A stretch of 48,890 nucleotides of DNA from an uncultured Alphaproteobacteria bacterium (GCA_902524655.1 CABZEG010000012.1:1-48890); one strand, 5' to 3'. Counted from the stretch's first letter, positions 1-9,649 are shown. Made by a program: numbers and translations. Notes: a model not told the origin generated them from the letters alone.

Positions 1-89
1 TTGTCGCGTTGGCAATAATTTTTGATAGGGTTTCACAGCGATACGGACAAAGACTTCAGGCTCATCGGTACGGAAAAGAGCATGAGTAA
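1..89 (+). CDS. proW: ProW-type betaine ABC permease, C-terminal end only
   Basis: The third forward frame is open from the window edge to a TAA at 87-89 and encodes about 28 residues. They begin VALAIIFDRVSQRYGQ, which looks like the last membrane helix and the DR-containing cytoplasmic tail of glycine betaine/proline permeases of the ProW/OpuAB family. It overlaps the start of the ProV-type ATPase by 8 bases, as expected for translationally coupled subunits of one importer. The rest of the gene lies outside the window. The identification rests on a short tail plus context, so it is good but not certain. Confidence 0.7.
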   Translation, partial: VALAIIFDRVSQRYGQRLQAHRYGKEHE

Positions 90-1128
90 AACTAAGCTTA
101 AAATAGAAAATCTCTATAAAATCTTTGGTCCTAGAGCTAAGTCTTTTATAGATCCTGTAAAAAATGGAATGTCAAAACAGGAGCTATTAGATAATCATAG
201 TCATGTCCTTGGGCTAAACAATATTAATTTAGATATTCCTGAACAAAGAATACAAGTGATAATGGGACTATCAGGCTCTGGAAAGTCAACTCTGATAAGA
301 CATATCAATCGTTTGATTGAACCTACAGCAGGCGCAATTACCGTGGATGATGAGGATATTCTTTCGATGTCACAACTCCAGTTGCGTGAATTCAGGCGAA
401 AGAAAACGTCTATGGTTTTTCAAAAGTTTGCTCTATTACCGCATAAAACAGTAGCGCAAAACGTTGCGTATGGCCTGACCATTCAAGGAGAGCAAGAGAG
501 TATAGCGAAGGAGAAAAGCCATAAGTGGATTGAGAGTGTGGGGTTATCAGGTTTTGAGGAAAGATATCCTGCTCAACTCTCCGGTGGTATGCAACAGAGA
601 GTTGGTTTGGCTAGAGCATTGGCAACAGATGCTCCTATATTATTGATGGATGAAGCATTTTCAGCCTTAGACCCTTTAATAAGAACTGACATGCAGAATA
701 TTCTTTTAGAACTTCAAAAAGATTTACATAAGACAATTATCTTTATTACGCACGATTTAGATGAAGCACTCAGAATTGGAGATAACATTGCAATATTGAG
801 GGATGGAAAGATTATTCAAAAAGGTGATCCTCAACAAATAATTATGAAGCCAGCTGATGACTATATCTCTGATTTCATTAAAGATATTAACCGTGGGAAA
901 GTAATTGAAGTTAAATCGATTATGCAAAAAGGTAGTAGTAGTAAAGGCGCTTCTTTAGACAGCTCTTGTTCTCTCGAAGACGCTTTAAAGGTATTAAATA
1001 ATGAAAAGGACAATGAGTGTAGCGTTGTCGATGATAAAGGTAAAAAAATAGGCAAAGTTACGTTAGACGCAGCGATAGGTGCACTTTTCAGAGAGAAAGC
1101 TTCTAGAAATAAAGAGAAGTATAAATAG
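82..1128 (+). CDS. proV: Glycine betaine/proline-type ABC importer ATPase (ProV/OpuAA)
   Basis: This 348-residue protein is the ATP-hydrolysing subunit of a quaternary-amine importer at the inner membrane. Walker A (GLSGSGKST) lies at residues 62-70, followed by the signature LSGGMQQR, Walker B ILLMDEAFSALD and a switch histidine in ITHDLDEA. The N-terminal segment before Walker A (GPRAKSFIDPVKNGMSK) is typical of ProV. The last 70 or so residues look like one degenerate CBS domain, the osmosensing part of the family. The ATG at 82 was chosen because AAAAGAG precedes it and it overlaps the permease stop; an earlier TTG at 22 would run deep into the permease gene. Substrate is inferred: the convergent neighbour operon degrades carnitine-like compounds, so betaine, carnitine or another betaine is plausible. 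Confidence 0.9.
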   Translation: MSKTKLKIENLYKIFGPRAKSFIDPVKNGMSKQELLDNHSHVLGLNNINLDIPEQRIQVIMGLSGSGKSTLIRHINRLIEPTAGAITVDDEDILSMSQLQLREFRRKKTSMVFQKFALLPHKTVAQNVAYGLTIQGEQESIAKEKSHKWIESVGLSGFEERYPAQLSGGMQQRVGLARALATDAPILLMDEAFSALDPLIRTDMQNILLELQKDLHKTIIFITHDLDEALRIGDNIAILRDGKIIQKGDPQQIIMKPADDYISDFIKDINRGKVIEVKSIMQKGSSSKGASLDSSCSLEDALKVLNNEKDNECSVVDDKGKKIGKVTLDAAIGALFREKASRNKEKYK

Positions 1129-1132
1129 TGTC

Positions 1133-3208
1133 TTATATTTTTTGGCTTAAAACACAATCGGCTGCTATCATGCTATCTTCATATATAAAAAATGGATTTA
1201 TCTCTATAGATGCACACCCATTTTCTTCTTGGCTATGAAAATCTACTATTCTAAATATTTCATTTATAATCATATTTAATTTTACTTTACTATTATAACG
1301 AAAGCCATTGATTAAATTGAAAAAATTCATTTTTTTTATTTCTTGTGAAATATATTTTTTTGATACAGGTAATATAAAAGTTTTTGTATCCCTGTATAAT
1401 TCAGTTAATGCTCCTCCCATACCAACAACTAATACATCACCAAATATTTTGTCACTTCGAATGCTTAAAAACATTTCTGCAATTGGAGCTGGAAGCATTT
1501 CTTCAATAAAAAAAGTACCATTATTAATCGCCTTTGAGCCCAATGATTTTTTAATTTCATGATATTTTGAGATGAGCTCCGTTCGACTATTAATATTTAA
1601 TTTAACAGCTCCTAACTCGGTCTTATGTAAAATTTTTGAGCTAGTAAACTTTAAAGCGATTGGAAATTTAATTTTTATTTTTTCTAAATCTTTTATATTT
1701 TTGACAAGCTGAGCATTAGGAACCTTTATTCCTTGTGCCCTAATACTTATTTTTCCTTGGTACTCGTTTGTGTTTACAAATTTATTGTTTTTGCGTTGGG
1801 CTAGCTTAAATTTCTGCAAGCCTTTTTTATCACTCAAATTATTGTAATTTAGAAGGTGTCTTATTGCGTTTAAACAGTTATATATGCCCTGCATTGGGAC
1901 ACCACCAAACCTCAAAATCTTATTGCCCACAATTTCATTTATATTTTCAGGCAGAGTTGAACAGATAATGGGAGTAAGACCAACGAGTTTACTCTCATCT
2001 ATAAAAGCCTTTGTATCGTTTAAATAAAGTTGTTCAGTATCGTTTATTTGCGTATGAGGAAAATCCTGTACCAAAATTGCTGTGGAATAGTCGTTTTTCA
2101 ATGCATTTTTAAATACTGGACCTGTCTTTTCTGGAATACCCCATATGGGAGTTGTGTAATCCAAAGGGTTTGATATCGTTGCTATTTTTGGTAACACTTT
2201 GTCCAGTGATTTTTTCTGACTTTTACTAAAGTTTGGTAACTTTAATTCTAATTCTTCCGCGTTATCTGCAACCATTGCAGCTCCACCACCAGAACAGGTA
2301 AGTGCTAAAATTTTATTTGTTTTTATTGGGCATGAAACACTAAATAATTTAGCTGTTTCAAGTAATTGTATTGGATCATGCACTTCAGTAATACTCAATT
2401 GCTTAAAAAGTGCTGAATACATTTCATTATTTCCGGAAAGAGATCCGGTATGGCTTTTAGCAATCCTTTTACCAATTTGTGATTTACCAGATTTGTAAAC
2501 AATAATAGGTTTTCCTGCATTAAATGAAAATTTTGAGGCCTCCACAAATCTAGTTAAATCAGAAATTCCTTCGATGTGTATAGCAATGCAGGACACATTT
2601 GTCTTTTTGCTGAAATAGTAAATTAAGTCTTCAATTTTTGTTACTGCTTGGTTCCCCGCGGATATCATAAAGCTAATTGGAAGTGATCTAGTTGCCATAA
2701 TAATATCTGATGATAGCATTCCACTTTGAGTAATAAGCGCAATGCCCTTTTTGCAACGTTTGCCTTTGTGTGAAAACGGCCAAAGTGCAAGGTTGTCAGA
2801 AAAATTAATAAATCCATAACAATTAGGCCCAATTAATGGAGTGTCACCGCATTCCTTAATAAGTCTATCCTCAAGGTATTTTCCGGTCTTACCGATTTCT
2901 TTAAACCCTGCCGAATAGCATACTATTCCCTTGCACTTAATGGCTTTAAGAGCTATCACAGTCGAAATAACCTCTTTAGCAGGCACAGCGATGAACGCAG
3001 CATCCGGACTCAACGGAAGGTCAGAAACACTTCGTAAACATTTATAATTATCGATTTTCTTTCTAGTTGGGTTAACAACAAATATTTTCCCCTTATAACC
3101 TCTTCTTTTTAACTCCCTTATGGGAACAAATATGTCTTTGCCACCGATAAAAACGACTGATTTTGCTTTAAAAAAACGATCAATGCTTTTGAAAGAGTCT
3201 AAAATCAT
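1133..3208 (-). CDS. ADP-forming acyl-CoA synthetase (CoA-binding plus ATP-grasp)
   Basis: The 691-residue protein has the full fused architecture of NDP-forming acyl-CoA ligases. An N-terminal CoA-binding Rossmann domain (VVFIGGKD, then PLIGPNCYGFIN) comes first, then succinyl-CoA-ligase-like domains with the phosphohistidine motif SHTGSLSG near residue 255. A C-terminal ATP-grasp domain follows (PIALKFTSSKILHKTELGAV, then FIEEML). The reaction is carboxylate + CoA + ATP to acyl-CoA + ADP + Pi. It is the last gene of the minus-strand operon and its ATG overlaps the acyl-CoA dehydrogenase stop by 4 bases. In this setting it could activate gamma-butyrobetaine, carnitine or crotonobetaine, or recover ATP from an acyl-CoA such as betainyl-CoA. 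That substrate assignment is inference. Confidence 0.85.
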   Translation of the reverse strand: MILDSFKSIDRFFKAKSVVFIGGKDIFVPIRELKRRGYKGKIFVVNPTRKKIDNYKCLRSVSDLPLSPDAAFIAVPAKEVISTVIALKAIKCKGIVCYSAGFKEIGKTGKYLEDRLIKECGDTPLIGPNCYGFINFSDNLALWPFSHKGKRCKKGIALITQSGMLSSDIIMATRSLPISFMISAGNQAVTKIEDLIYYFSKKTNVSCIAIHIEGISDLTRFVEASKFSFNAGKPIIVYKSGKSQIGKRIAKSHTGSLSGNNEMYSALFKQLSITEVHDPIQLLETAKLFSVSCPIKTNKILALTCSGGGAAMVADNAEELELKLPNFSKSQKKSLDKVLPKIATISNPLDYTTPIWGIPEKTGPVFKNALKNDYSTAILVQDFPHTQINDTEQLYLNDTKAFIDESKLVGLTPIICSTLPENINEIVGNKILRFGGVPMQGIYNCLNAIRHLLNYNNLSDKKGLQKFKLAQRKNNKFVNTNEYQGKISIRAQGIKVPNAQLVKNIKDLEKIKIKFPIALKFTSSKILHKTELGAVKLNINSRTELISKYHEIKKSLGSKAINNGTFFIEEMLPAPIAEMFLSIRSDKIFGDVLVVGMGGALTELYRDTKTFILPVSKKYISQEIKKMNFFNLINGFRYNSKVKLNMIINEIFRIVDFHSQEENGCASIEINPFFIYEDSMIAADCVLSQKI

Positions 3209-4362
3209 GCCCCAAGAGGTCTAAGCAATGAGCGCGTTACAATATGCCTTTGTATTTCAGATGTTCCATCCCAAATTCTTTCCAAACGTGAGTCTCTCCA
3301 AAGCCTTTCAATAGGCATCTCTTCCATTAAACCCATTCCTCCGAAAATCTGAACAGTATCATCTGCCACCTTATTAAGCATTTCTGAACAAAAAATCTTA
3401 ACAATAGCCGCATCCTCATCCATCATTTGACCAACCAAAGCTCGGTCTACAGCATCTTTTACTAAAAGGTCTGCAGCTCTTAAGTTCATCTTCATATCTG
3501 CTAGCTTGAAACCTGTAGCTTGGAAGGTTCCTATTGGCTTTCCAAATTGTTTTCTTTGGGCAGACCAATCTAAAGCTAAATCAAGAATTCGTTCTGCCTT
3601 ACCACAACAAGTCGCTCCTACCCAAATACGACCCATGCCAAGCCATTTCCCAGATAATGAAAGTCCATTACCCTCAGTACCTAGTACCTTATCAGCAGAA
3701 AGCCTAACGTCATTAAAGCTTAACTGGTAATTTTTATATCCCCGGTAGCTGATACACTTTGTACCCTCTTGAATATCAAATCCGGGAATACCAACATCCA
3801 CTAGGAAGGCTGTAATTCGTTTTCTTTTTCCGCGAGGCGTTTCATCTTCTCCCGTAGCAGCAAATACAATCGCAAAATCTGGCATACATGGTCCAGAAAT
3901 AAAATGTTTAGAACCATTCAAAATCCAGTCAGCTCCTTCTTTCTTAGCATTCGACTTCATACTCATTATATCAGAGCCCGCGTCAGGTTCTGTTAATGCA
4001 AATAATTCTCGTTTATCTCCATTTACGCAGGGATAAAGATATTCTTCCATTTGCTTTTCATTACATGCTAGAAGTATTTCGGTAGGACGTGCTATCCATG
4101 AATGTAAAGCATGTGAAGTTTTCCCGTACTCCCTTTCAATAATCATCATTGAAGAATAATCCAATCCTCCACCACCGTATTTTTCTGGCAAATTAGCCGC
4201 AAATAATCCAACTTCTTTTGATTTTTCTTCTATTTGTTTGCCTATTTCATCTGGAACATAACCAAGTTTATCCACACGGTCTTCATGAGGATAAATTTCA
4301 TCAGCCATGAATTTTTGGACAGTATCTAATAGAATTTTTGTGTCGCTTGAAGTGTCATACAT
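3205..4362 (-). CDS. Acyl-CoA dehydrogenase
   Basis: The protein is 385 residues from the ATG at 4362, normal for the flavin acyl-CoA dehydrogenase family. Visible family motifs are LFALTEPDAGSD (FAD/substrate loop), the QRKQFGKPIGTFQ helix, QIFGGMGLMEE and the C-terminal IWDGTSEIQRHI signature. It would make a 2,3-enoyl-CoA and pass electrons to ETF. A TTG at 4374 is a possible earlier start, but the ATG has a GAG seven bases ahead. Next to a CaiD-like hydratase and a CoA ligase, gamma-butyrobetainyl-CoA is an attractive substrate. The sequence is not obviously closer to CaiA than to other acyl-CoA dehydrogenases, so I leave the substrate open. Confidence 0.88.
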   Translation of the reverse strand: MYDTSSDTKILLDTVQKFMADEIYPHEDRVDKLGYVPDEIGKQIEEKSKEVGLFAANLPEKYGGGGLDYSSMMIIEREYGKTSHALHSWIARPTEILLACNEKQMEEYLYPCVNGDKRELFALTEPDAGSDIMSMKSNAKKEGADWILNGSKHFISGPCMPDFAIVFAATGEDETPRGKRKRITAFLVDVGIPGFDIQEGTKCISYRGYKNYQLSFNDVRLSADKVLGTEGNGLSLSGKWLGMGRIWVGATCCGKAERILDLALDWSAQRKQFGKPIGTFQATGFKLADMKMNLRAADLLVKDAVDRALVGQMMDEDAAIVKIFCSEMLNKVADDTVQIFGGMGLMEEMPIERLWRDSRLERIWDGTSEIQRHIVTRSLLRPLGA

Positions 4363-4377
4363 AGTTAATCTCAATAA

Positions 4378-5265
4378 TTAGTTTTTTATTAATGAAAGCT
4401 TTTTCCTTGTTTCATCTGGGGTAAGAACTCTTCCACCCATTAGCGTGATTATTTTTATAACTTTTTCAACCAATTGTCCATTCGTAGCAAGCACGCCTTT
4501 TGAAAGATAAAGATTATCTTCTAAGCCAACACGAACATTGCCCCCCATAGTAACGGCTGCAGCAGCCATAGGTATTTGCATTCTTGAAATGCCAAACCCA
4601 GACCAATTTGCGTTTGATGGGAGATGGTCCTTCATTGCTTTCATAGTATCAACACTTTGATCAGCGCCCCACGGTATTCCTAAACATATTTGAAACATTG
4701 GAGGTTCGTTAATTAATCCTTCTTCAATTAGCTGTTTGGCTAATCTAATATGACCTAAGTCAAAAACCTCTAATTCTGGTTTTACTCCCCAAGATTTTGT
4801 CAATTCGGCCATTCTTCTCAGGATAGGTAGAGTGGATATATAAATAGAATGATCGTTTACACCAAAATTCAGGGTTCCACAATCTAAGGAACAAATTTCT
4901 GGCTTACAAATCTCTATATGCGCGAGCCTTTCATCAGGACCTATCATGTCCGTTCCGGGGCCAGGCAACGAAAAATCATTTTCATCAGGAACCCAATCGC
5001 CGCCCATTCCTGCAGTAAGGTTTATCACTACATCAGTTTTATCATCTCTTATTCTGTCAACTGCTTCTTTAAATAAGTTCACATCTCGGGATCCTTTACC
5101 AGTTTCTGGATCTCGCACATGAACATGGGCTGCAGACGCACCTGCTTTCGCAGCTTCGATAGCAGCATCTGCAACCTCTTTAGGAGTTACTGGAACATGA
5201 GGACTTTTATCAACAGTCTCACCGGCTCCTGTAACCGCACATGTCACTATTACCTCAAAATTCAT
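4378..5265 (-). CDS. BKACE-family (DUF849) beta-keto acid cleavage enzyme, probably dehydrocarnitine:acetyl-CoA type
   Basis: The 295-residue protein is a TIM-barrel beta-keto acid cleavage enzyme. The zinc-binding pair is visible at His47 and His49 ([17 protein letters not shown]), with Glu16 in GAGET and the NLTAGMGG loop near residue 85. Family members condense a beta-keto acid with acetyl-CoA to give acetoacetate plus a new acyl-CoA. The gene starts 10 bases after the carnitine dehydrogenase stop with a good GAGG ribosome site. In that pairing the expected reaction is 3-dehydrocarnitine + acetyl-CoA to betainyl-CoA + acetoacetate. Family assignment is firm; the specific substrate follows from the neighbour. 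Confidence 0.87.
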   Translation of the reverse strand: MNFEVIVTCAVTGAGETVDKSPHVPVTPKEVADAAIEAAKAGASAAHVHVRDPETGKGSRDVNLFKEAVDRIRDDKTDVVINLTAGMGGDWVPDENDFSLPGPGTDMIGPDERLAHIEICKPEICSLDCGTLNFGVNDHSIYISTLPILRRMAELTKSWGVKPELEVFDLGHIRLAKQLIEEGLINEPPMFQICLGIPWGADQSVDTMKAMKDHLPSNANWSGFGISRMQIPMAAAAVTMGGNVRVGLEDNLYLSKGVLATNGQLVEKVIKIITLMGGRVLTPDETRKKLSLIKN

Positions 5266-5275
5266 GCTAACCTCA

Positions 5276-6223
5276 CTATTTATTTGGATGATTGTTTTTT
5301 ATGGCACTCAAAATCGCGGCAATTGCGTTATCACGATCTTTAGCCATTTCAAGAAAATGCTTACCTTTTGACATGTCTTTACACCCATTAACCATCTTAT
5401 CACGTAATTCTTGTGTTAATTCAGGTGCTTTAAGTCTAGTCCATGGTAATTGTAATGCAGGGCCGAATTGGTCTAGATTTGTAGCCATACCTCCTTCACC
5501 ACAGGCTACGTGAAATGCCATGCATTGACCTTGGTAAGCCATCCTAGGTGCTGGCCCATTAATTAGTGCTAAATCAATTTGTTCGGGTGTTGCTTCATCA
5601 TTTGCGACCATGTGTAATGCCTCTCGCCACAATGCTTCCTGTAATCGAGTTGCAATAAATCCTGGAATTTCTTTTTTAAGCAAAATTGGGACTTTACCGA
5701 CCGCTTTATAAAAGCTGACCGCCTGATCAACACATAGTTTATTTGTGTATTCACTAGCAACGACCTCAACCAGTGGAAGTAAGTATGGAGGGTTAAAAGG
5801 ATGTCCTACTATTGCTCTATCTTTTGTATTACAGTTCTTTACGATGTCTGAAATTAATAGCCCAGAAGTTGATGAAGCTATAATAACGTTTGGGTTTAAA
5901 AATAAATCAATTTGGGAATAAAAATCTTGCTTTACAGTTAGTATCTCTGGAATGCTTTCCTGTACGAAGTCGACCTCGCTTAAGCTCTCTTTTAAGTTGG
6001 TTAAGATTTGCATTCTTTCTAACGATGCTGTTTTATCAATCCCTAATTTTTCCAATGTTTCCCAAGCCGTTTTGATTAATGACTTATAATTATCTATTTC
6101 ATTCACTGAGTGGAGATAACACTTTACATTTAGGCCTTTAGCTAGAAAGTGAGCGGCCCAACCAGCTCCTATGGGTCCGCCTCCAATACTAGCCACTGTT
6201 GAGATCTTATTTAAACCTTCCAA
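5276..6223 (-). CDS. lcdH: L-carnitine 3-dehydrogenase
   Basis: This NAD-dependent dehydrogenase belongs to the 3-hydroxyacyl-CoA dehydrogenase superfamily. It has [11 protein letters not shown] near the N-terminus, VQESIPE, SSTSGLL, the catalytic-region [15 protein letters not shown], and [19 protein letters not shown]. The last motifs and the [17 protein letters not shown] stretch are characteristic of carnitine dehydrogenases. It oxidises L-carnitine to 3-dehydrocarnitine. I use the TTG at 6223 (315 residues): AAAGGA precedes it and it begins just after the hydratase stop, whereas an ATG at 6286 would overlap the hydratase by about 60 bases. The adjacent BKACE enzyme would take the product. 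Confidence 0.87.
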   Translation of the reverse strand: MEGLNKISTVASIGGGPIGAGWAAHFLAKGLNVKCYLHSVNEIDNYKSLIKTAWETLEKLGIDKTASLERMQILTNLKESLSEVDFVQESIPEILTVKQDFYSQIDLFLNPNVIIASSTSGLLISDIVKNCNTKDRAIVGHPFNPPYLLPLVEVVASEYTNKLCVDQAVSFYKAVGKVPILLKKEIPGFIATRLQEALWREALHMVANDEATPEQIDLALINGPAPRMAYQGQCMAFHVACGEGGMATNLDQFGPALQLPWTRLKAPELTQELRDKMVNGCKDMSKGKHFLEMAKDRDNAIAAILSAIKNNHPNK

Positions 6224-6224
6224 G

Positions 6225-7028
6225 CTATTTTCCTTTAAAATTTGGATCTCTTTTTTCAACAAACGCCGCCACACCTTCAGCTGCATCGTCCGATTTAAGC
6301 ATATTCGAATATGTTGACAAATTGCCTGACCGCATTTCTGAAAAAGCCTCTCTTAAAGCTTTACATTCTATCGCTCTTAAAACTTCCTTTACGCTTTGCA
6401 TCGCCAGAGGAGCTGTCAGCGCCATTTTTTCTGCCCACTCTCTTGCAGAATCTAAAAGTGAAGATTTATCAACCACTTTATTTACCAATCCAAAGCTTTT
6501 TGCTTCCTGAGCTGACATTCTACGACCAAGAAAAAACATTTCCATTGCAATATTGTATGGAATTCTTCTAGGTAACCTTTGAAGTGCACCAGCGTCAGGA
6601 ACAATACCTAGTGGCATCTCAGGCAGTCCAAATTCAACATGCTCTGCTGCTATAATCAAATCACAGGACATTGCAAGCTCAAAACCTCCACCAATTGCGT
6701 GACCATTTAGAGCGCAAATCACTGGTTTGTTCAAATTCCAATTTTCTGTTAATCCGGCAAAACCACCGTCACCGTAGTCTGCCTTTTCCCACCAATTATC
6801 TAGCGCCATTTCTCCAGAATTAACGGCTTTAAGGTCCCATCCAGCTGAAAATATCTTATCTCCTTCACCAGTAATTATTCCAACTCTAAGTTCGGAATTA
6901 TCTCGTAATTCCGCAAAAGCTTTTCCAAGATCTTGACTAAGTTTAAGGTCTATAGCATTTACTTTTGGCTTGTTGATTTTGATTTCTAGTACTTTTTCTT
7001 TTACTTCTACCTCTAGATGACTTGTCAT
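6225..7028 (-). CDS. caiD: Carnitinyl-CoA dehydratase / crotonobetainyl-CoA hydratase (CaiD-like)
   Basis: The 267-residue protein is a crotonase-fold enzyme with the oxyanion-hole segments SAGWDLKA (from residue 61) and GGGFELA. Two acidic catalytic residues fall at Glu117 and Glu137, the same 20-residue spacing as in CaiD. SAGWDLKA, GGFAGLTE, GIVPDAG and the ending EKRDPNFKGK match my memory of E. coli CaiD better than generic enoyl-CoA hydratases. The reaction would be crotonobetainyl-CoA + water to carnitinyl-CoA. It sits between the monooxygenase and carnitine dehydrogenase genes in one operon. A thioesterase to free carnitine is not seen in the window. Confidence 0.82.
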   Translation of the reverse strand: MTSHLEVEVKEKVLEIKINKPKVNAIDLKLSQDLGKAFAELRDNSELRVGIITGEGDKIFSAGWDLKAVNSGEMALDNWWEKADYGDGGFAGLTENWNLNKPVICALNGHAIGGGFELAMSCDLIIAAEHVEFGLPEMPLGIVPDAGALQRLPRRIPYNIAMEMFFLGRRMSAQEAKSFGLVNKVVDKSSLLDSAREWAEKMALTAPLAMQSVKEVLRAIECKALREAFSEMRSGNLSTYSNMLKSDDAAEGVAAFVEKRDPNFKGK

Positions 7029-7037
7029 TTTATGTTC

Positions 7038-8075
7038 CTAATGAAAAGCAGGAAGAACTTCTTCACAGAACAACTCGAGTGATTTCTTCTGTGAACCATG
7101 ATCTAACCCCATTGATGCGTAATAGATAAAATTATCCACGCCGAGATATTCATAACGCTTTAATTTTTTAATAACCTCGTCTGGTGTTCCAAACAGTAAA
7201 TTTTCTTCGAGCATAGTAGGATTATATTCCTCTCTATTTTCAAGTTCTTTCAAAGCAATTTCCTTGGGAAATCCATCTTTAACGTCACCTAAATTTTTAA
7301 ACAAATTTTCAAATTGGCCTAATATACGTTGAATAGCTCTTATATAGATACTCGCTTCTTCTTTGTTTTTATAGACAGCAGCATGCCTCATCATCGCAAA
7401 AATGGGTTTAAAGCCATTAGAAGCACTTTCCAAAGCATCATCAAGGCGTTGTTTGTAGAGCTCTGCCTCTGAAAATGGTCTAGTTAAAGGCCAAGACATT
7501 ATATTGCAATGATTTTTTACTGCATAGTCATAGGTTATAGGTGCTCTAGCAGCTACCCATACAGGGGGCCCACCTTTTTGCAAGGGTTTTGGAACAGAGG
7601 TAGATAATGGGAAAGACCAAAATTCACCATTATGCTCGTAATCTCCTTCCCATAGCTTCTTGATAACTGGAAGACTCTCCTGCATATATTTCCATGCATC
7701 AGATTGTTTGAGTCCTGGGTGCATTCGATCAAATTCTCGTTGATATGCCCCCGAACCTATACCAAATTCAAGACGACCCTCAGTAATTAGGTCTGTGAAA
7801 GCAGCCTCTCCAGCCAGTTTGATTGGATGCCAATAGGGGGCTGCTGCCACAGCAGTGCCGAGCCTTACATAGTTTGTATTTTCTGCCCACCATGTAATTA
7901 TTTGAAAAGGGTTTGGTGCAATTGTCATTTCCAAGGCGTGGTGTTCAGCAGCCCATACAATATTAAAACCACTTTGATCAGCCATTTGAACCATCTCTAG
8001 TGTATGGTTTTTCACGTCCTTCATTGACAAAGAGTTGTCTGCTCTTTCTAGATTTATTGCTAAATCAAATTTCAT
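7038..8075 (-). CDS. Luciferase-like flavin monooxygenase, TgnB-like
   Basis: The 345-residue protein is a bacterial-luciferase-family (LLM) flavin-dependent oxygenase. It shows WAAEHHALEMTIAPNP, RLGTAVAAAPYWHPIKLA, a GRLEFGIGSGAYQREFDRM substrate/FMN region, FPLSTSVPKPLQKGGPPVWV and a C-terminal FGTPDEVIKKL. These resemble TgnB, the oxygenase component of trigonelline monooxygenase, which cleaves an N-methylpyridinium ring with reduced flavin from a separate reductase. No flavin reductase gene is visible in the window, so one would have to act in trans. It lies between an aldehyde dehydrogenase and the CaiD-like gene. Substrate is unknown; an N-methylated heterocycle or another amine is inferred. 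Confidence 0.8.
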   Translation of the reverse strand: MKFDLAINLERADNSLSMKDVKNHTLEMVQMADQSGFNIVWAAEHHALEMTIAPNPFQIITWWAENTNYVRLGTAVAAAPYWHPIKLAGEAAFTDLITEGRLEFGIGSGAYQREFDRMHPGLKQSDAWKYMQESLPVIKKLWEGDYEHNGEFWSFPLSTSVPKPLQKGGPPVWVAARAPITYDYAVKNHCNIMSWPLTRPFSEAELYKQRLDDALESASNGFKPIFAMMRHAAVYKNKEEASIYIRAIQRILGQFENLFKNLGDVKDGFPKEIALKELENREEYNPTMLEENLLFGTPDEVIKKLKRYEYLGVDNFIYYASMGLDHGSQKKSLELFCEEVLPAFH

Positions 8076-8107
8076 TTACTTAATCCCCCTAAAAAATCTT
8101 TTATACT

Positions 8108-9589
8108 TTATTTCATTACAAATGGATTAGCTGCCGGTTCATCTGACATATTCATCCAAACCGTTTTAGGTCGAGTGTAGTCATATATCGCTTGAAAACC
8201 ACTTTCTCGACCATAACCTGAGTTTTTAAATCCTCCAAATTCTGCAATCGGAGACACAACCCTATATGTGTTAACCCATACTATTCCAGCATGAACTGCC
8301 TTACTTACTCTTAGACACTTAGAATTACTTTTTGAAAAAATGCCAGCTGCCAAACCATGTTTTGTATCATTAGCAAGAGATATGACCTCTTGCTCAGTTT
8401 TAAATTTTATTACGGATAGCACAGGTCCAAATAATTCAGTATCTACTATCTTTAGTTTCTGACTAGGGCAGTCTACTATTGTTGGCTCAAAAAACAATTC
8501 ACCAAGACCTTCGGGTGATTTACCACCACACAACAAAGTTGCACCTTCTTCTACAGCAAACGCAAGCTCAGTTTTTATATTCTCGAGTTGCCCTTTAGTG
8601 CATAGAGGGCCCATTTGGGTTTCGTCTAATAAAGGGTCCCCAATTTTTATGTTTTTTGCCTGCTTAACAATTAATCTTAAAAATTCATCTGCTATATTTT
8701 CTTGAAGGTATAATCTCGACCCAGCAACACAGCTTTGACCTGTTGCGCCAAAAATTCCAGCTATAGAGCAATTTACTGCGTTCTCGATATCAGCATCATC
8801 AAATACAATAAAAGGTGACTTGCCCCCCAGCTCTAAAGACACTTCTGCAAAATTTTCGGCAGAATTTCTTATGACATGGCGCGCAGAAGTCGGTCCTCCA
8901 GTGAACGAAATTCTGGCGACCTTGGGATGGCTTGTTAATTCTTTTCCACAAGGGTCTCCATGGCCTGTAATAATATTCACGACTCCCGGAGGTATGCCCG
9001 CCTCCTCAACGCATTTACCAAAAGCAAGCATAGCTGCAGATGCGTGTTCGGACGCTTTCAAAACGATAGTATTTCCCGCAGCCAATGCTGGACCAATCTT
9101 TACGGCAACAAGAAACAATTGTGAATTCCAAGGAACAATTGCTGCCACAACGCCCAATGGCTCTCTGTTTGTAAATACAAATAAATCTGTTTTATCAATC
9201 GGTAATGTTTGACCAGAGACTTTATCAGCGCACCCAGCAAAGAAGTTAAAAAATTGCGAAATATATTTTGCCTGCCATTTAGTTTCCTTTAACATTTTCC
9301 CGGTGTCTATGGTTTCAATTTTACCCAATTCCTCAGATTTGCTAGCTAGTATTTCGGCTAATTTTCTGAGATGCTCTCCTCTTTCTGTCGGAGTCATTTT
9401 TGACCATGGTCCATCAATAAATGCTTTGTGAGCCGCGTCTACTGCGCTATTAACATCCTTTGTCGATGCTTCTGGTATAGTGCACCAACTCTCTCCCGTT
9501 GTGGGGTTTGAGCTTTCAAAGGTCTTATTATCAGAGGATAAGACCCACTCTCCATCAATCAACATTTTATAGTTTTCTATTATGCCCAT
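8108..9589 (-). CDS. NAD(P)-dependent aldehyde dehydrogenase, first gene of the minus-strand operon
   Basis: The 493-residue protein is a full-length ALDH-superfamily enzyme. General-base Glu253 is in VSLELGGKS and nucleophile Cys287 in GATGQSCVAGSR; the cofactor loops VPWNSQ and FTGGPTSARHVI are present. It heads the operon and is followed after 32 bases by the luciferase-like monooxygenase. In trigonelline degradation the ring-cleavage product is oxidised by an aldehyde dehydrogenase (TgnC), and this pair has the same logic. An alternative is trimethylaminobutyraldehyde dehydrogenase, which would feed gamma-butyrobetaine into the carnitine genes downstream. The sequence alone does not decide between them. 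Confidence 0.85.
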   Translation of the reverse strand: MGIIENYKMLIDGEWVLSSDNKTFESSNPTTGESWCTIPEASTKDVNSAVDAAHKAFIDGPWSKMTPTERGEHLRKLAEILASKSEELGKIETIDTGKMLKETKWQAKYISQFFNFFAGCADKVSGQTLPIDKTDLFVFTNREPLGVVAAIVPWNSQLFLVAVKIGPALAAGNTIVLKASEHASAAMLAFGKCVEEAGIPPGVVNIITGHGDPCGKELTSHPKVARISFTGGPTSARHVIRNSAENFAEVSLELGGKSPFIVFDDADIENAVNCSIAGIFGATGQSCVAGSRLYLQENIADEFLRLIVKQAKNIKIGDPLLDETQMGPLCTKGQLENIKTELAFAVEEGATLLCGGKSPEGLGELFFEPTIVDCPSQKLKIVDTELFGPVLSVIKFKTEQEVISLANDTKHGLAAGIFSKSNSKCLRVSKAVHAGIVWVNTYRVVSPIAEFGGFKNSGYGRESGFQAIYDYTRPKTVWMNMSDEPAANPFVMK

Positions 9590-9649
9590 TTTTGCTCACA
9601 CTTTCTGTTTTTTCGCCGTTAAGTTTACAAGAGAAAAATGACGAAAAAC

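Noticed and set aside
22-81. TTG start at 22 for the ProV-type ATPase
   Set aside because: The segment codes for the permease tail in another frame; the ATG at 82 has a ribosome site and the usual small overlap.
8820-9212. A 130-codon open frame on the plus strand inside the aldehyde dehydrogenase gene
   Set aside because: It is antisense to a strongly conserved enzyme, has no ribosome site and its translation has no family features.
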